Below, piece by piece: positions 39,638 to 52,300 of a DNA stretch of 64,000 nucleotides. The notes under the pieces were generated by a model that saw nothing but the letters and a program-made list of their open reading frames with translations, was not told the origin of the DNA and searched no databases. Within the stretch, counting starts at the first letter, position 1; every line of letters starts with the position of its first letter. Source of the DNA: Bacteroidota bacterium (lineage in GTDB: Bacteria; Bacteroidota; Bacteroidia; 2-12-FULL-35-15); assembly GCA_025963715.1 (NCBI GenBank), contig JAOQAG010000008.1, forward strand, positions 273,907 through 337,906, written 5' to 3'. Made by a program: the position numbers and the translations under genes.

Positions 39638-40798
39638 ATGTCAAAAGTTGTAAAAAATGTAGAGTACGGTTTAGAAAAAATATTTGAAGGAGCACAGGAT
39701 TTCCTTCCATTATTGGGAACCGATTATGTAGAATTTTATGTAGGAAACGCCAAACAGGCCGCTCACTTTTATAAAACAGCATTCGGATTTCAATCCTATG
39801 CATACAAAGGCCTGGAAACAGGCTGCCGCGATTATGCATCGTATGTATTAGCGCAGGATAAGATCCGCATTGTATTAACCACACCCTTAAATTCAAAATC
39901 GGTATTGAACCAGCATTTGGCAAAACACGGCGACGGTGTAAAAGTAATTGCACTGTGGGTGGAAGATGCACGCAAATCATGGGAAGAAACTACCAAACGC
40001 GGCGCCAAATCGTTTATGGAACCAACCGTTGAAACGGATGAGCATGGCGAAGTGGTGCGTGCCGGAATTTATACGTACGGAGAAACGGTACACATGTTTG
40101 TAGAGCGTAAAAATTACAAAGGTGTTTTTATGCCGGGTTACCGCGAGTGGAAATCGGATTACAACCCGGCTCCAACCGGATTAAAATTCATCGACCACAT
40201 GGTAGGAAATGTAGGCTGGGGCGAGATGAACCAGTGGGTAAAATGGTACGAAGATGTAATGGGATTTGTTAACTTTTTATCGTTTGATGACAAGCAGATC
40301 ACCACTGAATATTCGGCATTGATGAGTAAAGTAATGAGCAACGGAAACGGCCGCATTAAATTCCCGATCAACGAACCTGCAGAAGGAAAGAAAAAATCAC
40401 AGATCGAGGAATACATTGATTTTTATGAGAGCCCGGGCGTACAGCACATTGCCATTGCAACCGACGACATCATTAAAACTGTAATGGAATTAAAAGCGCG
40501 CGGTGTCGAATTTTTATCGGCGCCTCCAAGAGCGTACTACGAAGAAATCCCTAAACGCTTAGGTAAACACATGGACATGATGAAGGAAGATCTGACAGTG
40601 ATCGAAAAATTAGCGATCATGGTGGATGCCGATGAAGAAGGCTATTTATTGCAGATCTTCACCAAACCGGTAGAAGACCGTCCTACTTTATTTTTCGAGA
40701 TCATCCAGCGCATGGGTGCCAAAGGTTTTGGTGCCGGTAACTTCAAAGCTTTGTTCGAATCGATTGAAAGAGAACAGGAGAAAAGAGGAACATTGTAG
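39638..40798 (+). CDS. hppD: 4-hydroxyphenylpyruvate dioxygenase
   Basis: 386 residues, two vicinal-oxygen-chelate domains: DYVEFYVGNAKQAAHFYKTA (about 29-48) and FIDHMVGNVGWGEMNQWVKW (about 185-204). Iron ligands: His in FIDHMVG, His in PGVQHIAIAT (about 266) and Glu in RPTLFFEIIQR (about 349). It converts 4-hydroxyphenylpyruvate to homogentisate, the substrate of the adjacent hmgA product, so the two encode consecutive steps of tyrosine catabolism. The start codon lies right after an AT-rich repeat array, so its promoter must be within or before that array. Confidence 0.97.
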   Translation: MSKVVKNVEYGLEKIFEGAQDFLPLLGTDYVEFYVGNAKQAAHFYKTAFGFQSYAYKGLETGCRDYASYVLAQDKIRIVLTTPLNSKSVLNQHLAKHGDGVKVIALWVEDARKSWEETTKRGAKSFMEPTVETDEHGEVVRAGIYTYGETVHMFVERKNYKGVFMPGYREWKSDYNPAPTGLKFIDHMVGNVGWGEMNQWVKWYEDVMGFVNFLSFDDKQITTEYSALMSKVMSNGNGRIKFPINEPAEGKKKSQIEEYIDFYESPGVQHIAIATDDIIKTVMELKARGVEFLSAPPRAYYEEIPKRLGKHMDMMKEDLTVIEKLAIMVDADEEGYLLQIFTKPVEDRPTLFFEIIQRMGAKGFGAGNFKALFESIEREQEKRGTL

Positions 40799-40800
40799 TT

Positions 40801-41150
40801 AGTTGACAATGGACAATTGATAGTTGACAATTGACGAACTAACCGCTGAAAAATTAAATACTGAAATCCCAATCCGGAAACGGGTTGGGATTTTTTGTTA
40901 CGGTTTACCGAAACGAAACAATTCTTATTAATTAGCAATGGACGGATTTAGTAATCATTATCAATTGTCAATTCCCTTCAAATTGTCAATTCCTTTCAAA
41001 TTTGCTTATCTTTAATTACCAAAATTCGAAAATGACTGTACCGCTTTTCATTTTTTTTATCCTAACAATGTGCGCAGCTATCAGTTACTTTTTTAAGTTA
41101 TTCTTAAAACGGAATAATTGTCAATTGCCAATTATCAACTGTCAATTATT
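40801..41150. repeat. TTGACAATTGA word repeats around kinase start
   Basis: TTGACAATGGACAATTGATA, then GTTGACAATTGAC, follows hppD (40803-40835). The inverse TCAATTGTCAATTCC occurs twice at 40968-41000, and ATTGTCAATTGCCAATTATC then AACTGTCAATT at 41117-41144 inside the kinase reading frame. The word is low-complexity and dispersed. Confidence 0.65.
40866..40900 (+). terminator. Terminator after hppD
   Basis: AATCCCAATCCGGAAACGGG then TTGGGATTTTTT: AATCCCAA pairs with TTGGGATT, with a T-run. Confidence 0.75.
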
Positions 41151-43995
41151 TTTCTCCTTCCTTTTGATCTGTTCAACCGGAAAAGCACAGGAAGGCATTG
41201 CTGTGGATTCATTACAGGTAGTTGTGGCCACCACCGGCAATGATTCGCTGCGTGTGGAGGCATTGTGCAAATTAGCCGAAGAATGCAAATATGCCGATCC
41301 GAAAAAAGCATTCGGATATGCCAACCGTTCCATGGAATTGTCGGACAAGATCCACTATCAGCATGGCCGCATCCAATCGCTTAACATATTGGCATTGCTG
41401 GAAAACAGCAAAGGAAATTACCTGAAAGCGCTTACCGGGTTAAAAGATGCATTGCTGATCGCCGAACATACCAACAACACAAAAGACATTGCTCTTTGTT
41501 TTTTAAGTATCGGCGATGTATACTCTACCCTCCGCAACGTCGATAAATCAATTGACAATTACGAAAAAGCAGCGGCGTTATTCGAACAGATCAATGACGA
41601 CGATGGCAGGATCGGCACATGGAACCGGATCGGGAACCGCAACATGGATAAAGGAAATGTGCTGAACGATACCGCTTATTATTTGAAAGCCATTGCTATT
41701 TATCAAAAAGCAAAAGCACTTTCTGAAACAAAGGGAAACAAGCTCAGGATCATCAACTCCTATATTAATCTTGCGGATGCATATATCATCCTCGGTAAAA
41801 AAACAAGCAACAAAAATTACCTGTTCTGGTCGATCGATCATTCGCTGCACTCTTTAAAATTATCGCGTGAGGTTAAATTGCCGAAATCGCAGGGCGTAAG
41901 CTTTATTAATTTGGGCGAAGCATACGAAAATTTAAAGCAGGATTCGAAAGCGATCCATTATTATGAGCTGGCTTCTGCGATCTATCATCAATTGGAGGAT
42001 CACTCCTGGATCATGAACATTGACCAGCTGCTGGCAAAAACATACCTGGCGCTTGGCAATTACAGCAAAGCCACCGACTACATCAACGAAGGAATTTCCC
42101 TGGCAAAGGAGGAAAATTTAAAAGTGTACCTGCGCGATTTTTACGGCTTGCTTTCCAGTAATTACCTCAGTCAAAAAGATTACGCCAAAGCGTATGATGC
42201 ACAATTACTGTTCAATAATTACAAGGATAGCATTGCTGCTGAAAACACATCGCTGAACATGGCGCGCCTGCAAACCGAGCTGGAGCTGGATAAAAAAGAC
42301 ATGGAGATCAATTTCCTGAATAAAAATTCGGACGTGCAAAATGAAAAGATCCGCGTGCAAACCATCCAGCAAAATTTTTTGATCGCCGGGATCTTGATCT
42401 CACTTATTTTACTCGTGATCATTTACAGCCGTTATCGCGAAAAAAATCGCGTGCAGCTGCAGATCATCAAAGCAAAGGAAACGGCAGAACATGCAAAAGA
42501 AACGCAGGAACAATTTTTAGCAAATACCAGTCACGAGATCCGCACTCCCATGAATGGGATCATTGGCATGACCAATCATTTGAAGGATACGCCGCTTAGC
42601 TCCGAACAAAGCGAATACATCAGCGCCATCAACGAATCGGCGAACAGCCTGTTGGTAATTATCAACGACCTATTGGATCTTTCAAAGATAAATGCGGGTA
42701 AAATGACCTTTGATAAAAAGGCTTTTAAGATCTCGGACCTGTTTAAAAATTTAATTTATTCGCTGCAATACCGCGCTACAGAAAAAAATATCCGTTTGAT
42801 CTCCAGCATCGATGAAAAAATCTCTACCATACTCATCGGCGATTCGGTGCGGCTGAACCAGATCTTGCTGAACCTTACCGGTAACGCCATTAAGTTTACA
42901 GAAGAAGGAGAAGTAAAGATCATTGCGAAATTATTGAAGGATGATGGAAAAAATACAATGATCTGGTTTAGTGTACAGGATACTGGTATTGGGATCCAGC
43001 AAAATAAACTGGATACTATTTTTGAAAGTTTTGCGCAGGTAAATGCTAAAACTACGCGTAAATATGGCGGTACAGGCCTGGGCTTAACCATTGCCAAACA
43101 ATTGATCGAACAGCAGGGCGGTACCATTTCGGTAAGCAGCAAAGTAGGTGAAGGCTCTACATTTTCGTTCACGCTTATGTTTAAAAAACAATTAAAACAA
43201 CACAAAGAAATCAAGGAATCTATTTTGCCTACATCCAGCTTTAGTCATCCCGACCTTTACTCCATGCTTGTATTAGTGGTGGATGATAATAAAGTAAACC
43301 AGCGCGTAGCCGCATTAACACTGCAAAAATGGAATGCAAAAGTGGAGCTGGCCGATAGTGCAAAAATGGCATTTGAAAAATTAAAAAAACAAAAATTCGA
43401 TCTGATCCTCATGGATGTGACCATGCCGGAGATCGACGGATTTGAAGCAACCATGTTCATCCGCAAAAAAATGCCTTCACCCATCAGTAAAATCCCGATC
43501 ATTGCCATGACGGCTTCTGCACTCATCGGCGATCGTGAAAAATGCATTTCCGTGGGAATGAATGAATATGTTTCGAAACCGTTTAACCCGGAAGAGCTGT
43601 ATACCAAGATCATCAAAACCGTTTCTATAAAGGAGCACCAGCAGAATGCACCGGTGGTGAATCTTACATTATTGAATGAACGCGCAGATGGCGATACCGG
43701 TTACCTGAAAGACATCATCGGCAGCTACATTGAGGAAATGCCGGTGTATGTAAAAGAAATGCAGCAGTTTATAGCTGATAAAAATGTTGCTGCCATTGGC
43801 CCGCAGGCACACAAGATGAAAAGTCCTGCAAAATTACTCGGTGCTTTTGAACTGAGCCGTCAGCTGGAATTTATCGAAAACATTATCGCGAAAGAGGGAT
43901 TGACCAATCAATTATTGAAGGACCTGGAACAAATGAATGCCCTGTGTTTGCAAACGGTGGAAGCATTGAAAAAAGAATTGCAAAAAATTCCTTAA
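41002..43995 (+). CDS. TPR-sensor hybrid histidine kinase with receiver and HPt domains
   Basis: Up to 997 residues. Order: N-terminal hydrophobic/signal part (probable start ATG 41032), TPR repeats (about 85-430), a transmembrane helix ([20 protein letters not shown], about 453-472), HisKA with [11 protein letters not shown] (His about 512), ATPase domain with [13 protein letters not shown] and [13 protein letters not shown], a receiver domain with [13 protein letters not shown] (Asp about 804), and a C-terminal HPt domain (His in AHKMKS, about 936). It is a complete phosphorelay in one chain, except the output regulator. The periplasmic TPR part should sense a protein or peptide. Part of the N-terminus is encoded by a dispersed repeat. 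Confidence 0.95.
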   Translation: MLIFNYQNSKMTVPLFIFFILTMCAAISYFFKLFLKRNNCQLPIINCQLFFSFLLICSTGKAQEGIAVDSLQVVVATTGNDSLRVEALCKLAEECKYADPKKAFGYANRSMELSDKIHYQHGRIQSLNILALLENSKGNYLKALTGLKDALLIAEHTNNTKDIALCFLSIGDVYSTLRNVDKSIDNYEKAAALFEQINDDDGRIGTWNRIGNRNMDKGNVLNDTAYYLKAIAIYQKAKALSETKGNKLRIINSYINLADAYIILGKKTSNKNYLFWSIDHSLHSLKLSREVKLPKSQGVSFINLGEAYENLKQDSKAIHYYELASAIYHQLEDHSWIMNIDQLLAKTYLALGNYSKATDYINEGISLAKEENLKVYLRDFYGLLSSNYLSQKDYAKAYDAQLLFNNYKDSIAAENTSLNMARLQTELELDKKDMEINFLNKNSDVQNEKIRVQTIQQNFLIAGILISLILLVIIYSRYREKNRVQLQIIKAKETAEHAKETQEQFLANTSHEIRTPMNGIIGMTNHLKDTPLSSEQSEYISAINESANSLLVIINDLLDLSKINAGKMTFDKKAFKISDLFKNLIYSLQYRATEKNIRLISSIDEKISTILIGDSVRLNQILLNLTGNAIKFTEEGEVKIIAKLLKDDGKNTMIWFSVQDTGIGIQQNKLDTIFESFAQVNAKTTRKYGGTGLGLTIAKQLIEQQGGTISVSSKVGEGSTFSFTLMFKKQLKQHKEIKESILPTSSFSHPDLYSMLVLVVDDNKVNQRVAALTLQKWNAKVELADSAKMAFEKLKKQKFDLILMDVTMPEIDGFEATMFIRKKMPSPISKIPIIAMTASALIGDREKCISVGMNEYVSKPFNPEELYTKIIKTVSIKEHQQNAPVVNLTLLNERADGDTGYLKDIIGSYIEEMPVYVKEMQQFIADKNVAAIGPQAHKMKSPAKLLGAFELSRQLEFIENIIAKEGLTNQLLKDLEQMNALCLQTVEALKKELQKIP

Positions 43996-44005
43996 TGTTT
44001 TTAAC

Positions 44006-45022
44006 ATGAAAAAAATGCTTTCCTGCTCCCGTATTTTCTTTCCTGTTTTATTTATTTTTTTATCTGCCTGTACAATTGACCAACGCTCGCATTACGGCGT
44101 AGAAAATGAGCTGTTGAGCGATTCTTCATTTTGTAAGCTGGCAAACCAGTACGCTGTTTTTAATGGGACTCCTGTACAAAATGAATTGTATACCTGGACA
44201 AGCAAAGAGCAGATCGCACAATTGAGAAACAGTAAAACGCTTTTGATAAAAAGCAGATCCGAAAAAAGCGGCAAAGCAAATTACGACCTGGTGCTGGAAC
44301 AAAAAAAAGCAGCAGGCGACAGTACCGCAACATTTTTATTAAGTGAATGCTTTGCAAAAAAACGCTTTGCATGGCCGCATCCCTGGGCAACTGTACGCGG
44401 TTACCCGGGCGAAAACTACGGAGATCAATTGCTGAAAATTACGTTTAAAGAAGATGCTATTTTCGGCAGCTTTGTTAACAATGAAGATACCAATCCTGTT
44501 TTTCATTTTTACAACATGAGAGGAAAAGAGCTGGGTGTGGATTATGTGAAATTACATCCGGAAAAACTAGCGGTAGTGTATTTTGTAAACGCACGTAAAA
44601 CCACAAAAAAGTCGCCAAAATACCGTGGAACATACGGCCCCCGGCATTCATACATCAAAACAATAACTACGGACTTTCCTTACCGCGAATATGTGATCTG
44701 TAATGAAGGAATGATAAAGGAATGGTCGTACGGAACTGCTGCTATCATTCACAAAATGAAAAGCGAGCTTGTGTATTTAAAAACAACGGATCGGCTGCTG
44801 AGCGGCCCGCATCCGCTCTGGGTAGTGCACAGCGGGTATTTGCCGCCTTACATATCAGATGACTGGATCAGCAATTTCAGGGAGGATTGTGATTACTATT
44901 ATACCGTTGCACTCGTAAATAAATATTACGACCTGAATACAAAACAGCTGGAGATTACTATGAATACAATGAATGCAGCTATTGCCGCCCAGGGCGATTC
45001 GCTGATCGTAAAAAACAAATAG
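44006..45022 (+). CDS. Uncharacterised lipoprotein (338 aa)
   Basis: 338 residues. Lipoprotein signal ending FIFLSAC (Cys about 22). The mature part is alpha/beta with no recognised domain; the most distinctive stretch is RFAWPHPWATVRGYPGENYG (about 117-136), and there are several aromatic segments near the C-terminus (SGYLPPYISDDWI). It starts 10 bp after the kinase stop and its end abuts the HIT gene start, so the three may be co-transcribed. Function unknown. Confidence 0.8.
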   Translation: MKKMLSCSRIFFPVLFIFLSACTIDQRSHYGVENELLSDSSFCKLANQYAVFNGTPVQNELYTWTSKEQIAQLRNSKTLLIKSRSEKSGKANYDLVLEQKKAAGDSTATFLLSECFAKKRFAWPHPWATVRGYPGENYGDQLLKITFKEDAIFGSFVNNEDTNPVFHFYNMRGKELGVDYVKLHPEKLAVVYFVNARKTTKKSPKYRGTYGPRHSYIKTITTDFPYREYVICNEGMIKEWSYGTAAIIHKMKSELVYLKTTDRLLSGPHPLWVVHSGYLPPYISDDWISNFREDCDYYYTVALVNKYYDLNTKQLEITMNTMNAAIAAQGDSLIVKNK

Positions 45023-45511
45023 ATGCCGGAAATTCTATCAAAAATAAATGCACTTGCATTGCTTTCGGAAGAAGGTAATCCCGATGAATGCCTGATGTGC
45101 CGCATCAATGCAACCGCAGCCTACAAATTGTGGGAAGACGGGCATTCCATTGTTTTTCTTTCGGAATATCCGCGTTTTTGGGGACACATCATTGTATCGG
45201 CAAAACAACATGTGGAAACATTTACAGCGCTTAACGATGAAACACACACCGCTTTATTCAGGAATGCACACACTGCCGCAAAAATGCTGGAACAACTTTT
45301 AAAACCATCGCGGTGTTATGTAGCTTCTATCGGTTCGGAGCAAAACCTGCTCAATACCTGCCCGCATATCCACATTCATGTGATCCCCGTGGCAGACAAA
45401 TCGCTGAAGCCTTCGGAGGTATTTACCTGGGAGAACGGGATCTTCAGCGGCAGCAAAAAAGAGTGGCAAAAGCTACATTATTCAATAAAATCAATGCTTC
45501 CGACGGTGTAA
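45023..45511 (+). CDS. HIT-family protein
   Basis: 162 residues with the histidine-triad motif CPHIHIHVIPV (about 113-123, HxHxH) and a Cys pair at the start (DECLMCRI) that may bind zinc, as in HIT hydrolases. These enzymes hydrolyse nucleoside phosphoramidates or dinucleotides. The start codon directly follows the stop of the lipoprotein gene. Confidence 0.93.
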   Translation: MPEILSKINALALLSEEGNPDECLMCRINATAAYKLWEDGHSIVFLSEYPRFWGHIIVSAKQHVETFTALNDETHTALFRNAHTAAKMLEQLLKPSRCYVASIGSEQNLLNTCPHIHIHVIPVADKSLKPSEVFTWENGIFSGSKKEWQKLHYSIKSMLPTV

Positions 45512-45571
45512 AAAGAGATTTTTTTTTGCCGAATATTTTTAAGTACTTTGCTATAGCTAAAACTTCAACGC

Positions 45572-46159
45572 ATGATCCGAAAATTTTTGTTTTCTGTCGC
45601 TATACTATCACTCGTAGTTTCATGTAATACTGAAACCACATTTAAAGAAGTAAAGGTAAATGATCGTTATTCGATCTCGATCCCTGATTATCTCCAACCT
45701 TGCGTAGACCTGCACAAGGATGCTTCTTTTCAATATCAGAATGCCGATAAGGATATTTACGCGATCGTGATCGATGAGCGAAAAAAAACAATGGCCAATC
45801 ATGATTTGGATTACGACATTGACCTGTATTTTAAAAGCATTGCCGCAGAACCTTTTTTAGAAACCATCAAAGACGGTAAAGTAAGTACACCGGCTTCTGA
45901 AACCATTAACGGAAACAAAGCGCTGGTAGGTGAAATTACCGGTAAGATCGACCAGACACCGATCTACTACAAACTGGGCGTTGTGGAAACTCCTTCTTCT
46001 TTTTACCAGATCATTACCTGGACCCGCCAGGACAATAAAGAGCAAATGGAATCCGACATGACCCGCATGATCGATTCTTTTAAAGAATTGCCGCAGGCAG
46101 AAAATGAAACGCCGCATCCGGCTGTGAATACGGACAGTATTAAAAATTCAGCGCCTTAA
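45572..46159 (+). CDS. Uncharacterised lipoprotein (195 aa)
   Basis: 195 residues. Signal peptide with lipobox LSLVVSC (Cys 18). The mature part is a beta-rich domain: VNDRYSISIPDYLQPCVDLH (about 29-48), then a YKLGVVETPSSFYQIITWTR segment. A pattern of repeated strands resembles PsbP/DUF1795-like lipoproteins, but that is only a loose resemblance. A pair of terminators follows. Confidence 0.8.
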   Translation: MIRKFLFSVAILSLVVSCNTETTFKEVKVNDRYSISIPDYLQPCVDLHKDASFQYQNADKDIYAIVIDERKKTMANHDLDYDIDLYFKSIAAEPFLETIKDGKVSTPASETINGNKALVGEITGKIDQTPIYYKLGVVETPSSFYQIITWTRQDNKEQMESDMTRMIDSFKELPQAENETPHPAVNTDSIKNSAP

Positions 46160-46231
46160 GATAATTTGAAAATGTGTTGATTTGAAAATGGCCAAAACGT
46201 GCTGAAAACTCTGATTAGATTATAAAATAAA

Positions 46232-46322
46232 AACCGCGATTGTTTATAACAGTCGCGGTTTTGTTTTTAAACTGATTGGCTCAACTAAAAAGATCCTGCT
46301 ATAAAAAGCAGGATCTTTTTAA
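46232..46322. terminator. Two hairpin terminators between convergent genes
   Basis: AAAACCGCGATTGTTTATAA pairs with the following CAGTCGCGGTTTTG (about 46229-46264), and AAAGATCCTGCTATAAAAAG pairs with CAGGATCTTTTTAAT (about 46289-46323). They separate the lipoprotein gene from the end of the giant gene. Confidence 0.8.
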
Positions 46323-46349
46323 TTATTTCATACCAACCGGTATATTGTT

Positions 46350-49300
46350 TTACTTCAGCTCTATAATTTTTTTCATCGTTGCTTTTCCATCGATGATGAT
46401 CTTCACAAAATACACACCTGCATCGTATCCTTTTGCCCTTGCGGAAAACTGGTAATCATAACTGCCCGCCTGTTGGTTTTCATTTACGATGGATTGAATT
46501 TTTTTACCAATGGCATTGAATACTTCCACCGTTACAGCAGCCGGTTTATCCAGCAAATAACTAATGGTAGTGGAGCTTGCATAGGGATTCGGATAAATAG
46601 TGATGCCTACATTGCTCTGGATCTCATTCACAGCAGTTGCAAACGGATGCACGGTGATGGTATCCGCGATGGTATTGAACAATACCGTATCACCATTAGC
46701 AGTAATGGCAATATATGATACCACATCCAATGCAAACTGCGTGGTTACAGCAGTTGTATTTTTTAGCTGGAACCTGTACGTTGCGATCTTACCGTAACCT
46801 CCTGCATTTGCATGATCGATCCTGGTCATGGCACCGTATGCCGTGTTTGCAGGCTCATCAGCTTTGCTGAATTTGATCGCATCAGTACCCGGCACTCCCA
46901 GCCAACTGTTTGGATACAGGAAATTTTCTGTTCCCGGCACTACAAGCGAAGCGGTATAATTTACATCAAATGCAATTCCGTAAAGCGCAGTTACCGGCGC
47001 CGATGAATTACCAAGATACAGATCGGCCGTTACCCAATCGCCTGCATTGTAATCCGTGCTGCCTGTAACCCAATACATCGGAGGCGTCAGGTTCCTGTAA
47101 TGCGTTCCCGCCATTGGCCGTAATGCATGTGTGGAGCTAAAATTAAGGTTTACCGCCAGTGTATCATTATCATCTATGGTGCCGTCGCCGTTGCAATCAA
47201 TGTGCTTAATGTCAAAACCGCTTATTTGCCCTACACCCCAATCCATTGCAGGATAGGCTGTCCAGGTATTGCTGATGCTTGCACGCGGCGAACCTGTTTG
47301 TCCGTAGAACAAACCGATAGGAAGTAAATCATTATTATCCACCAGGTTATTTTTATCTGCATCGCCCGGCCATACATCGGTTACAATTAAGTTGATCTCG
47401 TCAGCGCCAATATCCGGCGCATCAATCAAGCGTGATTCGCCATCAATATCCGTTGTTACAAACGGGAATGGTTTTGCCAGTCCTTTTAAGTTAGATGATT
47501 GTGAATGCAGATCGGTTGCGGAAAGGAAAAGCGGGTTAAAATTCACAGAGCTGGAATCGGTATGCAATCCGCTTTGGATTTGTGCCACAGTGTTGTATGC
47601 AGCTGTGGATGTGCTTGCAAGCACATGGCTGTTCGGCGCAAAATAATTATTATTATTCACATGCCTGATCAGTGAAGGCGATACTATATAATACAACAAC
47701 GCTGCACCTGCTACATCATCTGTATTAAAAATATTATTGTATAACGTGATCGTATCCCGCGGATCATTAAAATAAGTTGCCTGGTTAAACGTGTTGTTAT
47801 ACGCTTTTAAATTATGCGCTTCTGTGATCTGGCTGTTTATGGAGTTACCGGAGTTTACCATGTTATTGATCAGCGTTGTGCGATACGTAGGAACAATAAA
47901 ATTAAACGCATAATTACCGGCATTAATGTAATTGGCTTCCAGCGTTAAATCCTGGGAGCCATTGGTTTTAATTTCAAGAGCATTGCCTGTGGTTGTGATC
48001 TTATTATTTTTCACCAGTACTTTTTTATTCATCGAACCCATGTTGTAATCCTTGATAAGCACGCCACGTGTACAGGAATCCACCACATTGTTGCTGAAAA
48101 TAATACCATCCGGCATCAAGGAGCTGGTATAGCATTGAAAATCGGAAAGGTTGATCGCATAATCCAGGTTTTTAAACAAACAATTGGTGATGGTGGCTGC
48201 GGCGCCATCGTACTGACTGAAAAACATCAGCCCGGCTTTTTCATTGATGGCTGATCCGGCAATAAATTTACAGGAATCAAAAACGGTTGCAAGATCACTG
48301 TAGATCTGAACGCCGCCATCGCTATAACCTCCCGGGTTGATCGGTGTGATGGTAAGGTTTGAAAATTTCATAAGCCCTGCCTGGTTCATATTCGAAAGCC
48401 GGATATGAACATCATCCGCATTACCGCTTTCGGAAGTATATTCCACCCAGTTGGTTGTGTATGAACTTACATTACGATTCACAGCAACGGTTTCAGTGTA
48501 CGTGCCCGTTCTGTATAAAAAGCGCACATTGGCAATGGTACCGCACACATTTAAACTGGTACGCGAATCCAGGAAATTAGTAAAATCAGGATTTACACCG
48601 CCAATGGTATAATCGCCTGCCATTGGCATGATGATGATCTTGTGCAGGCTGTCATCCGACACATTGATCTCCGTTTGCAAAGGGTTTAGATTTTCAAACC
48701 AAACTTTAATATCATACAATTTGCCATTGGGTACATTAAATAAAGCAGTAAATGTATATTGCAGTGAATCGCCGTATGCAAACGCACCGTGCCATGTTTC
48801 TGTAACAACCGGGCCACCGTTCACCTGGTAATGCATCCGCAGCGAATCTACTGTTCCGGTATATTGGTTGTAATCCGGATTTAATCCGGGAGGCGTTCCG
48901 TACAGAATGGACGCAGTGACCGCGTTGCTCCCGATCGTAAGTGTATCATTGATCCTGCTCAGCACAAGGTATTCATTTACTGCATCGTAAAGTGTATCTG
49001 GTCCACGCTCGTAAGCGCCAGGGCGTGTTGTCAACGCGCCACGCAAATAATTCAGCCGGTCGGTAATCACTTCCGGAACCGCAATCCCTTTTCCTGCAAG
49101 CGTATCATTGAGGCAGTGAAGATCAGTAACAGAAGCAAACAGGGGGTTCCGAAAAGATGAATGTGTTTCCAATCCTGTAGCTGTTGCATACGAAGGAACA
49201 TCATTGTAATTCACAAAATTATTACTGAATTTCATTGTTCCGAGGGAATAAAAAATATTGTAATCGGATTGTAAATTTACAGAAGCTGAAGTGCGGTAAA

Positions 49301-52300
49301 CCAGCCTGCCGGTAGCCGATACAAGAATGTTATTATAAATTTTATCCCTGCCTGCAGCAAGCATCAGCGCAATGTTTGCATTTGCCATTTGTACAGTGTT
49401 ATAATCTGCAATTACACTGTCGCAGGAAATATTGATCCCGTAAGACGTTCCCGCCCCTGCAATCACCACGTTATTGGCAATGAGCGGCGTATGCATGTTA
49501 GAACCCGCCGCTCTTGCTCCCATTCCGATCCCTGTTTCAAAATTTCCGCTTACCACATTGCGTAAAATTTCTGAATGATTTTTCGGAGCTGAGATTTGTA
49601 CCGCATACGAGCTTGCAACTGCGCCTGCTGTTCTATAGAAATAATTAGAATCGATTACAACCCCATCCACATTGCCTATCGCAACAGCATTGTAAGCGTT
49701 ATCAAATGTGTTTCCTTTGATGAATACTTGTTTGGAGCCATTGGAACCCATTGCAATGAACTTGCCGGAACCTGTAAAATAATTATTGATCAACTGCACA
49801 TCTTCATTGTAATGGCTGGAACTGATCAGTGCATATGCAGATGAAGGTGATGCTGCGCCGGTTGTGAAACGATCGCCGATAAATGCAATTGTTTTTGAAT
49901 TTATTCCGAGGTCAACTGTACCCATAAATGATATATTCTTAAATGAAACACCTGTAATGTTGCTAAGATTAAGCCCGGTAGCTGATGCAGAATATTCTAC
50001 ATTTAATATTACGGAACTTGCCAGGCCTGTTTGCGATCTGAACGTAATTGTGTTTGTTGCGCTATTTCCAAAGATTGCATTTAACGTTACGGCAGTATAG
50101 CCGGATGGGATCACATACGTTCCGGGCGCGATCACAAATTCCACCGGAGCACACATACCGCGCTGCGTAAGTGCATTGGCTGCCGCGAAGAAAGAATTAA
50201 AATCACCGGCAGAAGCATCTATCGTATATATTCCGTTAAGTGCTGCTGCTGAACCGTTTGCCGACAAGGTATCATTACCGGTGCTTCCGTCAGCAGTTCC
50301 GTTTGGAGCTGTTGTATAAAAAACAAAATTATTTACCCCACCGGCAGTGTAATTACCGATAGTAATAGCAATAACACTATCGATTGCAAGTGCGCCCGAC
50401 CAATTGTATACAGGCTGTGCAACACCGTTAACGCTCCAGCCGATCTGAACAGTAGTTAAATTGCTGGTTCCGTAATTTTTAAGCGTAACGCTTACGGGGC
50501 TTGTAGTCGCATCGCAATACATGGTTGTATAATTAGTGATACCAGCATCGTTAGCAACTACAGGCACGTTAAATTCATATACTCCCGGATCAGGAGCAGT
50601 AAGGCTGCGTGCCACACCATCATAATCTGTAGTCACGATGCTGTTTGCAATCCCGGTATTGTTGATGTGTACATCATTTAAAGGATGGAAATCTGCCGGG
50701 CCACTAAACTGCGGTTGGAAAAATACCGAATGCTGGTCCTGGCTATAATTTACAGCCCATTGTGTTTTACTCACGTTGTTAGGACTTGCCGTACTGTAGG
50801 CAATGGTATCGCTATGGGTATAAGCTGTGTTGTAATCAAATACAACGGCTGTTGTCCCGGATGTAAAAAGCGGATCATTAAATTCATACACATCTTTACC
50901 GTTGCTGCTTTCTAAAATATTATTCCGCACGCGGATGTTGGAAATAGTCCCTGATAATGATAAACAGCCGCCGGATCCAAACCCTGCTGCAGGGTTGGAT
51001 AATATAGTATTGTTATAAATATTTACAGCAGCAGAAGCAGTGGTAAGCGCAAGCCTTCCGCCGTTAATGATATTGTTGTAAATATTTTTGGGATAAGTAC
51101 CGGATGCCGTTGAAAGAATAAGATTACCGCCGGTTATTTTATTATTATAAATAGCTAACGCACGGTTGGACGTAAGGATGCTTACCGTGGAAACAGCTGT
51201 ATTATAGCTGTATTCCAGGTTATCCAATTTGCTTGCCTGCACAGGGGTTACACCTGCAAAACTGTTATTCCTGATCAGTATATTTTTTGCATTGGTGGCG
51301 CCGGAAGTAGTAGCAACAATATTTGTATTGATCCCAAAAATATTATTTTTTACCGTAAGATCACCGGCGGTAGAATCCACAAACGTTGCATTGATGCTGC
51401 CTGTAACTACTCCTGTTGGTTTACTGAAGCTGCAATTACTGATCTCTATATTTTTTGCAGCGCCCGTGATCGTAATGGACGGAACATTAAGTGCCGAATT
51501 CTGAACAAAGCTTACCGCATGAAAACGGATATTTTTAACAGCAGTTAATCCCAAAGCAGTTCCGCTATTGGCAATGGAAACGGTGGAGCTATCGAGCAAT
51601 TCGCTTTGAAAATTTACGGTATTTATTACGGATGAAAACGGGATGGCTGTTATTGTAAAATTGGTGGCATACACGCCGCTTCGGATATTGAATGTGGCTG
51701 GGCCACACAGGCCGCATACATGCAAACTGTCTGAGGCATCCTTTAATGTTGCAAAATCGGGGGAAGTACCGCCGATAGTATACACGCCGTTAAACCTGGT
51801 TTTTACAGGTGCTATGCGCAAAGTATCATTTACGTTGGACGAATCGACAACACCGTTTGGCATGGCAGTATAAAATTCAAAAGCATATTTACGGCCACCG
51901 CTAAAATTGTAGTTGCCCAATGTTACCGTAGCACTATCACCGCTTGAAACACTGCCCGAATAATTATAAACGGACTGTACAACGTTATTTATTTTCCAGT
52001 GTACATCCACAGCTGTAAGTACTGTTGTTCCTGTATTTCTAAGCACTACCGATACGGGGTTGTTGCCTGCACAAAAAGCGGTATCGCTCATTACAAAACG
52101 CTTCACTCCTGCATCTGCGGCAGCAAAGCTTTGCAGCTCGTACGCACCGATATCCGGTGTTGAAGCATTTCTTATATGGTTTGCAATATCTGTGGAAACA
52201 CCGGTAACGGGTATTCCGGCATTGTTAAGATCATAATCGCCAACAGGGATATAACCCGGTGTTGCACCCAGGTATGTAGGCTCATATTGCGAATGTGCAT

